A stretch of 61,621 nt of DNA. Origin: Oligoflexia bacterium. Its GTDB lineage: Bacteria; Bdellovibrionota; UBA1018. Position numbers and translations under genes: made by a program. Positions 51,827 through 60,295 of this stretch are shown in pieces. Below the pieces are notes generated by a model that was given only the letters and a program-made list of their open reading frames with translations, was not told the DNA's origin and did not search any database. The stretch's first letter is position 1; each line of letters starts with the position of its first letter. Location: the NCBI GenBank assembly GCA_014378465.1, contig JACMNQ010000014.1, forward strand, positions 1-61,621, read 5' to 3'.

Positions 51827-51979
51827 AAAAACAATACGTGCCTCGTCAAGAAACCGGGCTTGCCGCTTGCAGCGCAACTGGGAGTGGTCGTCGCGACTCC
51901 GCTCCCGGTCTGCGTGAAGATCATCGTCGGCAATCTGCATATCGAAAAGAAGCTGAGAAAGACGGCCGAGCATTTTTAA
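51827..51979 (+). pseudogene. C-terminal remnant of an AI-2E family permease
   Basis: The plus frame from 51827 to TAA 51977-51979 encodes about 50 residues with no usable start codon and a stop just before it. LPLAAQLGVVVATPLPVCVK and the following IIVGNLHIEKKL fit the conserved C-terminal end of AI-2E/PerM-type permeases (G..G...ATPL.V..KV.V..LY.E..L). It lies between the trehalase start and the J-domain gene stop. The rest of the gene is gone, so it is a remnant. Recognition is by motif only. Confidence 0.4.
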
Positions 51980-53223
51980 TACTGAACGCTGGGTTCTCTC
52001 TCCGTCTGCCGACCCCGGTTGGAAAAGCGGATCATCTGGGATTCCAGGTGTTGCTGATGTTCTCGCAGTCGCATGAGTTCTCGATTGAATTCTTTTTCAA
52101 TTCCTTTCCGGAGCGTTTCAAGCGCTTCGCTTTCGACCTGGCCCTGGAGGCGGCAGAAACCCCACGCCCGATTTTTCTTCGCCAGTTGCAGTTTCTTTTT
52201 CAGTGGAACGAGAAGTGCTTCAATCTCCTCGGTCGCACGTTTGAGCTGGTGAAGGCTTGAGCTGCGCGAAGCCTCCCCACTGAAAGAGTCGGAAAGCACG
52301 ATGAGCAGATCCAGTTGTTCGAGATCCTGGGTCTGGTAGGCCCTCTGAACCTGATTCCAGAGATCCTTTTCTCCGACAGTCAGGTTTGGATTCTGATCAG
52401 GATGGAGTTTTCGCACCAGCGTCCGGTAACGTTCCCGTATCCGAGAGCGAAGACTTTCCGGGAGGATGGAAGCGGATGCAGCCTGGGACCGTGACGAGGC
52501 CCCTCGGCTTCCGGTTCCCGCCTCTCTCCGCGACTGTTCAGCTGAAGCGGACTCACCCCGGTCCCGGGAACTGCGGCTGCCCTGACGAAAGCCGCCAGAG
52601 GTTCTCCCGGTTGAGCCTCTGAAATAGGACTGTTCAAAGCGCTGCGCGGACTCCCTGTTTTCAGAAAAGTGGAAGTCCTCTTCGTCATCGTAGTATGAAT
52701 CACCTTCCTGATAGCGGGAACCTTCGAAGGCCTGCCCGTCGTCCCTGTCGGAGTCTCCGTCGGCTTCGTCAGAGTCAACCTCAGCGCCTCGGCCGAGGTC
52801 CTCGTCGTCGAGAAGTTCATCGTCGTCCACCTGGGCCCGGCTCTGTCGACGGACATAGGCATCAGGGTCATCTTCGTTCTCCGATTCTTCCGTCCATTCA
52901 GGTTGAAAATGAGAAACGGAATCGGATTCGAAAAAGCCTGCCCAGTGGCGCTTTCGTTCGGCTTCGAGCATTTTTTCCTGTCCCAGGATTGCCATCGTGA
53001 GCTCCCGCACGGCGCTGATCTGCTTTCCCAAGGTGAAATGGAACCAGCGCTCATAGGCCGGAAGGTCACGGGTCTCGTGGAGCAACAGGACCTGCCTGAC
53101 TTCTTCAACCCTTTGACGAGCGATCCGGCACTGTTCAAGCGCAGTCTCGAACAGCGGTATTTGATCGATCACCAGAAGTTGATGGAGAACCGGAAGCCGT
53201 CGCATTTGCCCTTCCATATTCAC
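51976..53223 (-). CDS. J-domain protein with long acidic disordered linker
   Basis: About 415 residues. The N-terminal 100 residues are helical (EQCRIARQRVEEVRQVLLLH). Residues about 110-245 are low-complexity, acidic then Ser/Arg/Gly-rich, and probably disordered. A J domain follows (about 258-320): LRSRIRERYRTLVRKLHPDQ with the HPD triplet, then the GEKDLWNQVQRAYQ helix. A helical C-terminal tail completes it. J domains stimulate DnaK ATPase. Its placement near the C terminus is unusual for DnaJ. I prefer GTG 53223, with GGAG 8 nt before it; TTG 53244 and ATG 53217 are alternatives. The stop overlaps the permease remnant by 4 bp. Confidence 0.8.
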   Translation of the reverse strand: MNMEGQMRRLPVLHQLLVIDQIPLFETALEQCRIARQRVEEVRQVLLLHETRDLPAYERWFHFTLGKQISAVRELTMAILGQEKMLEAERKRHWAGFFESDSVSHFQPEWTEESENEDDPDAYVRRQSRAQVDDDELLDDEDLGRGAEVDSDEADGDSDRDDGQAFEGSRYQEGDSYYDDEEDFHFSENRESAQRFEQSYFRGSTGRTSGGFRQGSRSSRDRGESASAEQSRREAGTGSRGASSRSQAASASILPESLRSRIRERYRTLVRKLHPDQNPNLTVGEKDLWNQVQRAYQTQDLEQLDLLIVLSDSFSGEASRSSSLHQLKRATEEIEALLVPLKKKLQLAKKNRAWGFCRLQGQVESEALETLRKGIEKEFNRELMRLREHQQHLESQMIRFSNRGRQTEREPSVQY

Positions 53224-53334
53224 GATAATGGCACTCCAGGTCAAGTGCGATCCTTTGCTGACCGTTTAAAACCGCCGGGGCATCAGCAGTCTATGGGCTG
53301 GACTACGCGGCGAGGCTCGTCTGGTTGAGCCATG

Positions 53335-56097
53335 CTAGTGTTGCGGCAAAATGACGAGAAGCGAGTCCAGTCGAAGTGACGACTCTTCGAAAGCCTTCTC
53401 AAGAGTTTTCTTTCGGTCTGACCACCACTGGATCTCATGGTCACTGACCAGCTGATTCTTCCGCTTGAGACTTTCAAGTCTGGAAAGTTCCATTCCGACG
53501 AAGGACTGAAGCTGCTGAAGCGCTTCCTTGCGAAGGATCCTGGACTTCGTTTCAGCCAGTTCATGCGCCTTGCCGATCAGGCCACGAAGCCGCCCACCCG
53601 GTATCTGTCGGGCGAGCTGGGCCCCCGCTCCGGATAGAAGGCTCAGTTCCGCCTTGAGCTTTTCCCAGCTCCAGGTCTCCGTCAGATCCAGGCCGGTCGC
53701 ATCAAGCACGACGTTGATCGCTTCGGCCGGAAAGAATTGATCAGCGAACCATGCCGAATCCACGGCAGAAGGTTCCAGAATGAAGGAACATTGAATGAGG
53801 AGGAGGGGCTTCTTCCAGGCGGCGACTGAAACATTTCCGAGCTCCTGATTCGCGATGGACTCCATGGTTTCAGTCACCATGGGATGATCCCACGTCATGA
53901 GAGACAGGTCATTGCGAGACAGTGATTTCTTTCGCGAAAAAGTCATGCGGATCCCGTCCGGAGGTAGCGCCGGAAAATAAGAGACGAACATGCTGTCTCC
54001 CGGCTCAACGAAAATCGAGTCAGGGTCGAGATCTTCCGAGTGAACTCCCAGCGTGTCGAGCACTTCCTCGAGGTACTCCCTCAGTTCATCGGCTCGCTCA
54101 GCAGTCGTCAACTCCTCGAAAAGCCTGACGCCTTCTTCGGGGTCAAACGAATTGATTTCGATGAGTCGATCCCGGCCAGTTTCAATTTCACGGAGGATTT
54201 CCAAGTGATCAGCCTTCGCCCGAGTCAGGAGGGAGTCAAAGCGCGCAATCCGGGTCGAGGACTCCCCGTCGAGGATCTCATGGAGTTCCTCCTTGTATTT
54301 CTCGTGAACAGCTGCGGTTCCCTGAGGCGGATTCTCAAAGGCCTGAAAGACTTCCTGGTGCCAGCGGAGGAGAAGCTCTTCATTTTTTCCGGCCAGGTAG
54401 GGCACATGGATCGTGATGTCGGACCCCTGTCCGATCCGGTCCAGACGTCCGATGCGCTGTTCAAGAACGTCAGGATCTGCTGGCAGATCAGCCAGGATCA
54501 ATTGCGAAGCATGTTGAAAGTTCCGACCTTCGCCTCCGATCTCCGAAGAAAGGAGAAGAGTCGCTCCCTGCGGATCTTCGAAGTGGGCTGCATTGCGATC
54601 TCGAGCGAGCAGGGGCAGATTCTCATGGAAAGCGACCACTTTGAGGGCATGATCCTCGCGGAGGCGTTTTTCCCAGTCGGTGACCTGGGCGGCGGATGAA
54701 CAGATGAGCAAAGTCTTTTCTTCACGGTGAGTTTTCGCAAATTCCGCGAGCCACCGCACGAGAGCGTGGCCGGCACGGTCTCCAGATCTGCTCACAAGCT
54801 GATGAGTCTGCAGGCGACGCTTCGGAAAAGTGCAGTGTTCAATCTCCACGACTTTCCGTGAGTTTCTGAAATAGACTCGCCCAGTTCCATAGTGGTCAAT
54901 CAGGGCGAGCAGCACGGAGCGCTTGACGGGTGTGACGAGTTCTTCTAGCGCAATCTTTCCCTTCAGCTTTTCTTCGAGGGACTTTCGTTCGTCAACTTTC
55001 AGGGGTCTGCCGGAAAGAAGTGCATCCGTCAGCTGAACGACTTCCTGATAGCGGCGATGTTCTTCGACATAATCTTCAAACGAAGCGAAGCGCACTGGAT
55101 CAATCAGTCTCAGCCGCGCGAAATGGCCTTCGAGTCCAAGCTGTTCCGGAGTCGCGGTCAGAAGGAGCAGGCCGCGACTCCGCTGCGCGAGGGCTTCGAG
55201 AATCTGGTATTCTCCACTCGCTTCGCCAGGCTTCCAGCCAACTCGGTGGGCTTCGTCGACGACGATCATGTCCCACTGGGTTTCATCAAAGGATCCTTCA
55301 CTCTGAAGCTTCGTGAGGGATTCGAGACTGATGATCACGCGAGCCTGATCCGCGAAGTCCGAAGTCTGAACTTTGTCCAGACTCTGGGAATCCGGCACCC
55401 AGAAGGATAGATTGAATCTCCTGAAGAGTTCTATGAACCATTGATTGATGAGGGCTTCGGGCGCAATGACGAGAACTCGCCGGATTCGCCCCGTCACGAG
55501 AAGACGGTGAAGGATCCAACCCGCTTCGATCGTCTTTCCAAGGCCGACTTCGTCAGCGAGCAGGGCACGTGGCAGGCCGCGGCTCGAGATCTGGTGCGCG
55601 ACGTAGAGCTGATGAGGGAAAAACCGAGCTCGTGGCCCGATCATTCCGCGAGCGGGCGAGCGCATCTGGCGACGCCAGAGATCAAAAGTGCGTTTGCGGA
55701 TCGAGTAAGATCGGAGAGGATCCCAATGCCCTGCCAGAAATCGATCGAGAGGCCGCTGGATCTTGAAAAGGGGAGAGAGATCAGATTCGCAGAGCTCGAA
55801 CTGGAGTTTGCCTTCGCCCTGCCCTTTGTCTTCAATGTAATAGAGCAGATCCTTGCGAACCTCGGCCCGGTCGATGACCAGTTTCTTTCCGCCGACGGAC
55901 CGAACCGTCTCACCGGTCTTGAATTCAAGCCTTCTCAGAGGTGCGGTTCTCTTGTTGTAGCGACGGGTTTCGGGAGCTGCTGGAAATTCAATCAGGACGG
56001 ATTGAGCGTCCTGCTCTCGCACGAAGCCGATTCCCAGCTCGGGCTCGGCTTCACTTGTCCAACACTGACCGATCACGAAAGAGGAGAAGGATTTCAT
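53335..56097 (-). CDS. RapA-type SNF2 helicase
   Basis: 920 residues. An N-terminal Tudor-like region (WTSEAEPELGIGFVREQDA ... ETVRSVGGKKLVI) precedes the Swi2/Snf2 ATPase. Walker A is ADEVGLGKT (K188), motif II is DEAH (D281-H284), and motif VI is in EQRIGRLDRIGQGSDI. The C-terminal part matches RapA/HepA proteins, which bind RNA polymerase and promote its recycling. At 920 residues it is near the 968 of E. coli RapA. The ATG 56097 is preceded by AGGCAG. It is upstream of the J-domain gene on the same strand, 111 bp apart. Confidence 0.88.
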   Translation of the reverse strand: MKSFSSFVIGQCWTSEAEPELGIGFVREQDAQSVLIEFPAAPETRRYNKRTAPLRRLEFKTGETVRSVGGKKLVIDRAEVRKDLLYYIEDKGQGEGKLQFELCESDLSPLFKIQRPLDRFLAGHWDPLRSYSIRKRTFDLWRRQMRSPARGMIGPRARFFPHQLYVAHQISSRGLPRALLADEVGLGKTIEAGWILHRLLVTGRIRRVLVIAPEALINQWFIELFRRFNLSFWVPDSQSLDKVQTSDFADQARVIISLESLTKLQSEGSFDETQWDMIVVDEAHRVGWKPGEASGEYQILEALAQRSRGLLLLTATPEQLGLEGHFARLRLIDPVRFASFEDYVEEHRRYQEVVQLTDALLSGRPLKVDERKSLEEKLKGKIALEELVTPVKRSVLLALIDHYGTGRVYFRNSRKVVEIEHCTFPKRRLQTHQLVSRSGDRAGHALVRWLAEFAKTHREEKTLLICSSAAQVTDWEKRLREDHALKVVAFHENLPLLARDRNAAHFEDPQGATLLLSSEIGGEGRNFQHASQLILADLPADPDVLEQRIGRLDRIGQGSDITIHVPYLAGKNEELLLRWHQEVFQAFENPPQGTAAVHEKYKEELHEILDGESSTRIARFDSLLTRAKADHLEILREIETGRDRLIEINSFDPEEGVRLFEELTTAERADELREYLEEVLDTLGVHSEDLDPDSIFVEPGDSMFVSYFPALPPDGIRMTFSRKKSLSRNDLSLMTWDHPMVTETMESIANQELGNVSVAAWKKPLLLIQCSFILEPSAVDSAWFADQFFPAEAINVVLDATGLDLTETWSWEKLKAELSLLSGAGAQLARQIPGGRLRGLIGKAHELAETKSRILRKEALQQLQSFVGMELSRLESLKRKNQLVSDHEIQWWSDRKKTLEKAFEESSLRLDSLLVILPQH

Positions 56098-56181
56098 CGA
56101 ATTCTGCCTATAACCCAAACTTTCCTCAGATCCAAGGACAGCTGCGAAAAATGCGGTGTATAAAGGACGGTGAAAAGAAAA

Positions 56182-56205
56182 GGGACCAGCCTTTCAGCTG
56201 ATCCC
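56182..56205 (-). terminator. intrinsic terminator of the beta-helix lipoprotein gene
   Basis: Read on the minus strand, a 9-bp stem with one mismatch (GGGATCAGC / GCTGGTCCC) and a 6-nt loop is followed at once by TTTTCTTTTC. It lies 49 bp after the stop codon of the beta-helix gene and before the RapA start. Confidence 0.75.
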
Positions 56206-56253
56206 TGCAGTTCCATTGGCCTGCAGGTGCAGACCGGTTCGTGAAATTCCAGC

Positions 56254-58887
56254 TCAGTGCTGAGGTCCGATCGCGACTCCTGCATTGGATACCTTGTTCA
56301 GGAACATCTGGTACTCATTGTTCTGAGTGGCTTCAGTGATGGCTCCGGCCGGGAATTCGGTGTTGTTCTTGATCCCCCCGTTCAGGTTGGTGTCGTAGTC
56401 GCGGCGATCCGCGGCGCCAGAGATCGAACTCGTCCCGCCCTGAGCGGCCCAGCCGAGCAGATTGTTTTCGATTCGGATATCGGACATCGCAGGAGATGCG
56501 CCGTAGCCATTGAAGATCCAGACCGCAGCCCAGCTTCCTGGCCACCAGGCTCCCGCCGCATCTTTTGCGGAAGAGATCACGCGGTTGTCATGCATGTAAA
56601 TGTGCTGACCGGCGGCCGCGCCCATTCCGCCGTTCATGATCTGCAGGATCGTGTTGTTGTAACACTCGATGTAGGAAGCCTTGATGTTGTCATCACCATC
56701 GATCTGAATCCCGCCAGCTGAGTTGGCTTGGGTGTCGTAGGGGTCCGGGTGAAAACTGCCTCTCAGGAAGTTGTCATGAACCTTGAACCAGCTGCCGGAT
56801 TGTCCACCAGCCAGATTGAAATTGATCAGATCCTCGCTGGCGCTCTTTCCTGGTTCGTTGATCACGTCATTCCAGCCGATCTCGCCGTTGGCAGGATTGC
56901 CAACCGTGGTGTAGGCCCCGATCGCGACGAAATTCTGAAACATCGGATGTTCGACAAAAGTGGTGTTTCTATAAGCACCGTTGATGTTTCGAACGCGGTT
57001 TCTGAGCACCTTGATGGTTTCCGTCGTTCCATTGCCCCGGTATTCAATAGCGGCGACTGGAGTTCCGGTGTTTTCGAAGTAGTTGTTCTGAATGTCGGCA
57101 TGCTTGAAGACGGTCAGATCAATGGCTCGACCTCGGGACAGATTGTCCACAGTCGGAGTGTAGCCATGGAATGAACAGTTTCTCACCGTCAGGTTTGCAT
57201 TGGCATAGCGAGCATTGATCAGGATACCGGGCCCCGCCAGGTGACAGTTCTGAATCGTGACCGGTTCAGAAGTGCTGATTTTGATGGCATAGCTTTCCCA
57301 GATGGTTGGATTTTTCATCGGGGTGCTCTTCCAGTTCCCTGAGTAGATGCCGCCCTTCGTGATTTCAAGCGGACCGCTGTAAGAGGACGGCTCAGCCGTG
57401 CTCATCGGAGTTCCGGTGACAGGTGGCTGAGTGACGGTCGGCACCGGAGTTGGAGGGGCTGTGACGGTCGGGGCCGGAGTCACGGTCGGAGTCGGCAACG
57501 GAGCTGAACCGTTTTTCACCGTGAAATGAATCACGAGAGTGGCGCCCGCGGATCCGCTGGCGCTGCCGGCTGAATAGGCAGTCACTTTGAGGATGTGGGC
57601 TCCGATGGACGGAGTCCAGGCAGCGTAGTCACCGTTGTTATCGCTCGCGAGCGCGTAAGGCACCACGTTTTCAATGTGGGAGAGTGCCGCAGTGTCGAGA
57701 TCAAAGAGCACGCTTCCGACGTTCGCGATGTCGGCTCTGATGTTGAGATTTGAACCCGCTTTTGCAAGATCGATGACTGCGTTGTCCGTGATCACGGCGC
57801 TGTGTCCGGCTACTCCGTCGACAGCTTGAGCGACGTCGGAGTCCGCGTTGATCAGACTCACGCTTGAAATGTTGAGTGGGTTCGGAACTGGAGTCGCAGT
57901 GACCGTGGGAGTCGGGGTGACAGTCTGGGTGGGAACTGGAGTTGCAGTCACGGTCGGAACAGGAACTGGGACTGAACCCGCTGCAATGACGGAGAAGTGA
58001 ATCACTCGAGAGGTACCGGCCGTACCGGAACCATCTGCTCCCGAGTAACCTGTGACTTTCAGACTATGTGCGCCGACTGCTGGGGCCCATGAGTTGTAGA
58101 CGCCGCCGTTATCGCCAGCGAAGGCGTAAGGTGTGACATTTTCGGTGTGAAGTGTTGCACCGTTGTCCAGATCGAACTGCACGCTGCCAGGCTTCAGGAT
58201 GTCTGCACGGATATTGAGTGCTGAGCCGACTTTGGACAGATCCAGGATCGCATTGTCAACGATCACGGCGCTGTGGCCCGCGACTCCGTCCAATGGCTGA
58301 GGATTGTTGGAGGCGGCATTGATCAGAGTCAGTCCTGAAATAGCGAATGGTGCAGGGGCCTGGTCAGCACTCACGTTGAAATGCACGGTGATCTTCGATC
58401 CGGCAGTCCCGCTTGCATTTGCGCCCGAGTAGGCAGTTGCCGTTATCGTGTGCGCACCCAAGGAAGGTGACCAGCTCTTGTAGATGCCGTTGCTGTCACT
58501 GGCGAAGGCATAAGGTGTGACGTTCTCGATCTGAAAGTTTGCTTGAGAATCGTAGCCGAACTTGACGCTTCCGACCCCTGAAACGTTGGCTCGGACGTTG
58601 AGCGCGGAGCCGACGGTTCCGAGATAGATCGTGGAATTTTCGGAAAGCTGCGCACTGTGGCCGGCGACTCCGTCCAGGGGTTGCACCGCATTTTTGTTCG
58701 AATTGATCAGAGTGAGGCTCGAAAGGGTGGATGAGGCAAGGGCCTGACTTTTCAGACTGGAACTCTGCGAAGCCGATTTGGGCTCAATCGAGTGGTTGCT
58801 GGCTGAACAGGCCATCTGAGACCAGGAAGCGAGAAGAGTGAGAGTCCCTGCGGTGATGCCGATTCTGGGCTGGCTTCTGGTAGTCAT
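56254..58887 (-). CDS. large lipoprotein with three repeats, PT-rich linkers and a beta-helix
   Basis: 877 residues. A lipoprotein-type signal (TTRSQPRIGITAGTLTLLAS, then MACS) starts the protein. Three similar domains of about 105 residues follow, each with LINA/LINS, DGVAGHSA, SALNIRA, ENVTPYAFA-type and VGAHTI/L core segments. Thr/Pro/Val-rich linkers (VTATPVPTQTVTPTPTVTAT and similar) separate repeat two from three and repeat three from the C-terminal 400 residues. That C-terminal part has the pattern of a right-handed parallel beta-helix (NCHLAGPGILINARY, NNYFENTGTPVAAIEYRG, HDNRVISSAKDAAGA), as in pectate lyases and surface adhesins. It may bind or degrade polysaccharide. AGGGGAAA precedes ATG 58887; an upstream extension is rejected. 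Confidence 0.75.
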   Translation of the reverse strand: MTTRSQPRIGITAGTLTLLASWSQMACSASNHSIEPKSASQSSSLKSQALASSTLSSLTLINSNKNAVQPLDGVAGHSAQLSENSTIYLGTVGSALNVRANVSGVGSVKFGYDSQANFQIENVTPYAFASDSNGIYKSWSPSLGAHTITATAYSGANASGTAGSKITVHFNVSADQAPAPFAISGLTLINAASNNPQPLDGVAGHSAVIVDNAILDLSKVGSALNIRADILKPGSVQFDLDNGATLHTENVTPYAFAGDNGGVYNSWAPAVGAHSLKVTGYSGADGSGTAGTSRVIHFSVIAAGSVPVPVPTVTATPVPTQTVTPTPTVTATPVPNPLNISSVSLINADSDVAQAVDGVAGHSAVITDNAVIDLAKAGSNLNIRADIANVGSVLFDLDTAALSHIENVVPYALASDNNGDYAAWTPSIGAHILKVTAYSAGSASGSAGATLVIHFTVKNGSAPLPTPTVTPAPTVTAPPTPVPTVTQPPVTGTPMSTAEPSSYSGPLEITKGGIYSGNWKSTPMKNPTIWESYAIKISTSEPVTIQNCHLAGPGILINARYANANLTVRNCSFHGYTPTVDNLSRGRAIDLTVFKHADIQNNYFENTGTPVAAIEYRGNGTTETIKVLRNRVRNINGAYRNTTFVEHPMFQNFVAIGAYTTVGNPANGEIGWNDVINEPGKSASEDLINFNLAGGQSGSWFKVHDNFLRGSFHPDPYDTQANSAGGIQIDGDDNIKASYIECYNNTILQIMNGGMGAAAGQHIYMHDNRVISSAKDAAGAWWPGSWAAVWIFNGYGASPAMSDIRIENNLLGWAAQGGTSSISGAADRRDYDTNLNGGIKNNTEFPAGAITEATQNNEYQMFLNKVSNAGVAIGPQH

Positions 58888-59164
58888 GATTTCCCCTGAA
58901 AACGTTCTGAGTTGAATTGAAATGAGACGGAAGTTGCGAAATTTGTTCAAACTCATATCCAGGTGAAACGCAGAGATATTGAGCTCATCCCAGAATACGG
59001 CCTGATGTCGGCCCTGGGAAGCCGTCAACTTTGACCCTTGGTTCACTGCGGACCCGGCCTGAGTCGGGTCCGCAGCCTGCACCTGAGCGGTGATCGGCGT
59101 ATTCGGGTGAAACCGCCCGTTTGGCATATGGGCTGCAGCGTTGATGCTCCATGAGTGAACCTCA
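58888..59164. other. intergenic region with a GC-rich hairpin
   Basis: This region separates the beta-helix gene from the histidine-kinase remnant. It holds a perfect 11-bp inverted repeat, CTGCGGACCCG (59046-59056) and CGGGTCCGCAG (59065-59075), around an 8-nt loop. There is no T-run, so it is not a clear terminator. The minus frame here is open but starts without a ribosome-binding site. I see no other gene. Confidence 0.4.
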
Positions 59165-59332
59165 ATGGGCGAGATGATCTCTGGTCATCTCAGAAATTCG
59201 CCTCCCATTTTTCTGGAGACTCATCACGGGAGTGTGCGTGTCAAAAGCACTGCGAAGGACGGCACGACTTTCACCGTTGAGATGCCGAACGACACCTGGC
59301 CGTTCCAGGAAGAAATCAACAAGGTGGCATGA
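59165..59332 (+). pseudogene. remnant of a histidine kinase C terminus
   Basis: A 55-codon frame ends THHGSVRVKS, then TAKDGTTFTVEMPND before the stop. This fits the last strand pair of a HATPase_c domain (H.G.i.v.S....GTTF.v.lP). The N, G1, F and G2 boxes are absent, and an in-frame stop lies 6 bp before the first ATG, so it is a tail only. It lies just before the ABC transporter gene on the same strand. Confidence 0.45.
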
Positions 59333-59380
59333 TCAAAAGGTGAGTTGAGTTTTGCTCTGACTCCGGCAATGATGCCACTC

Positions 59381-60295
59381 ATGTCAAACGCATCCTCCGT
59401 TTCGAAGTCCACGCCCATCCTGGAGCTCAGATCCCTCACCAAGCGATACAAGACTCTGACTGCGGTGGATGGACTCAATCTTTCCGTGAGAGAAGGCATC
59501 TGCTTCGGACTCCTGGGACCCAATGGAGCCGGCAAGACCACCACGCTTGAAATGATCGAAGGGATTCTTCCGCCGACTTCGGGAGAAATTCTCTACCTCG
59601 GCAAACCCGTCGGAAAGGAATTTCGGCAGCAGGTGGGGATTCAGTTTCAGTCGACTGCCCTGCCTGAACGGATTCTCGTTTCCGAAGTGCTCACGCTTTT
59701 TTCATCTTTTTACAAGGTGCGCGCAGATCTTCTGGAGCTTCGCAAGCTTTGCGATCTGGATGAATTCTGGAACCGCGACGCCTCTCAGCTTTCCGGAGGG
59801 CAACGCCAGCGACTGCTGCTTGCTCTGGCTCTCGTCAACGATCCGCGGATGGTTTTTCTGGATGAACCGACCACCGGGCTCGATCCATCTGCCCGTCGAC
59901 GTTTCTGGGAACTGGTCAAACTGATCCGATCTCAGGGAAAAACAATCGTGCTGACAACTCACTACATGGAAGAAGCCTATGAGCTCTGCGATGAAATCGC
60001 AATCATGGACCGTGGTAAAGTGATCGCCCAGGGTTCACCCGATCAGCTCCTTCAACACCACTTCCAGGGGCTTTCCATTCGCATTCCGAAAACGGGACTG
60101 AGTCTTGAAGCGTTCGACCACCTGCAAGGTGAGGTTTTCGATCGGACGGATGCCTATGAAATCCAGACGACTGAACCTGAAAGCACCATGCGTGGTCTGC
60201 TGGACCGGAAAATCCCGCTGCAGGGTATCCAGATCCGAACCAAAAATCTTGAAGACCTGTTTCTCAAACTGACCGGCAAAGGAATCACCCCATGA
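59381..60295 (+). CDS. ABC transporter ATP-binding protein (DRA/ABC-2 exporter type)
   Basis: 304 residues. Walker A is GPNGAGKTTTLEMIEG, the Q-loop falls in VGIQFQSTALPE, the ABC signature is QLSGGQRQRLLLALALV, Walker B is MVFLDEPTTGLD and the H-loop is VLTTHYMEEAYELCD. It matches the drug/ABC-2 exporter class. It overlaps the permease gene (ATGA), making a two-gene exporter. ATG 59381 has no clear ribosome-binding site; an in-frame TTG at 59345 behind AAAAGG is an alternative. Substrate unknown. Confidence 0.92.
   Translation: MSNASSVSKSTPILELRSLTKRYKTLTAVDGLNLSVREGICFGLLGPNGAGKTTTLEMIEGILPPTSGEILYLGKPVGKEFRQQVGIQFQSTALPERILVSEVLTLFSSFYKVRADLLELRKLCDLDEFWNRDASQLSGGQRQRLLLALALVNDPRMVFLDEPTTGLDPSARRRFWELVKLIRSQGKTIVLTTHYMEEAYELCDEIAIMDRGKVIAQGSPDQLLQHHFQGLSIRIPKTGLSLEAFDHLQGEVFDRTDAYEIQTTEPESTMRGLLDRKIPLQGIQIRTKNLEDLFLKLTGKGITP

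Noticed and set aside
51784..52260. A 158-codon plus-strand frame opposite the J-domain gene.
   Set aside because: It is antisense to conserved J-domain protein coding sequence and uses a different frame from the permease remnant.
58888..59127. An 80-residue N-terminal extension of the beta-helix lipoprotein.
   Set aside because: It would bury the signal peptide and lipobox. ATG 58887 has a strong AGGGGAAA site.
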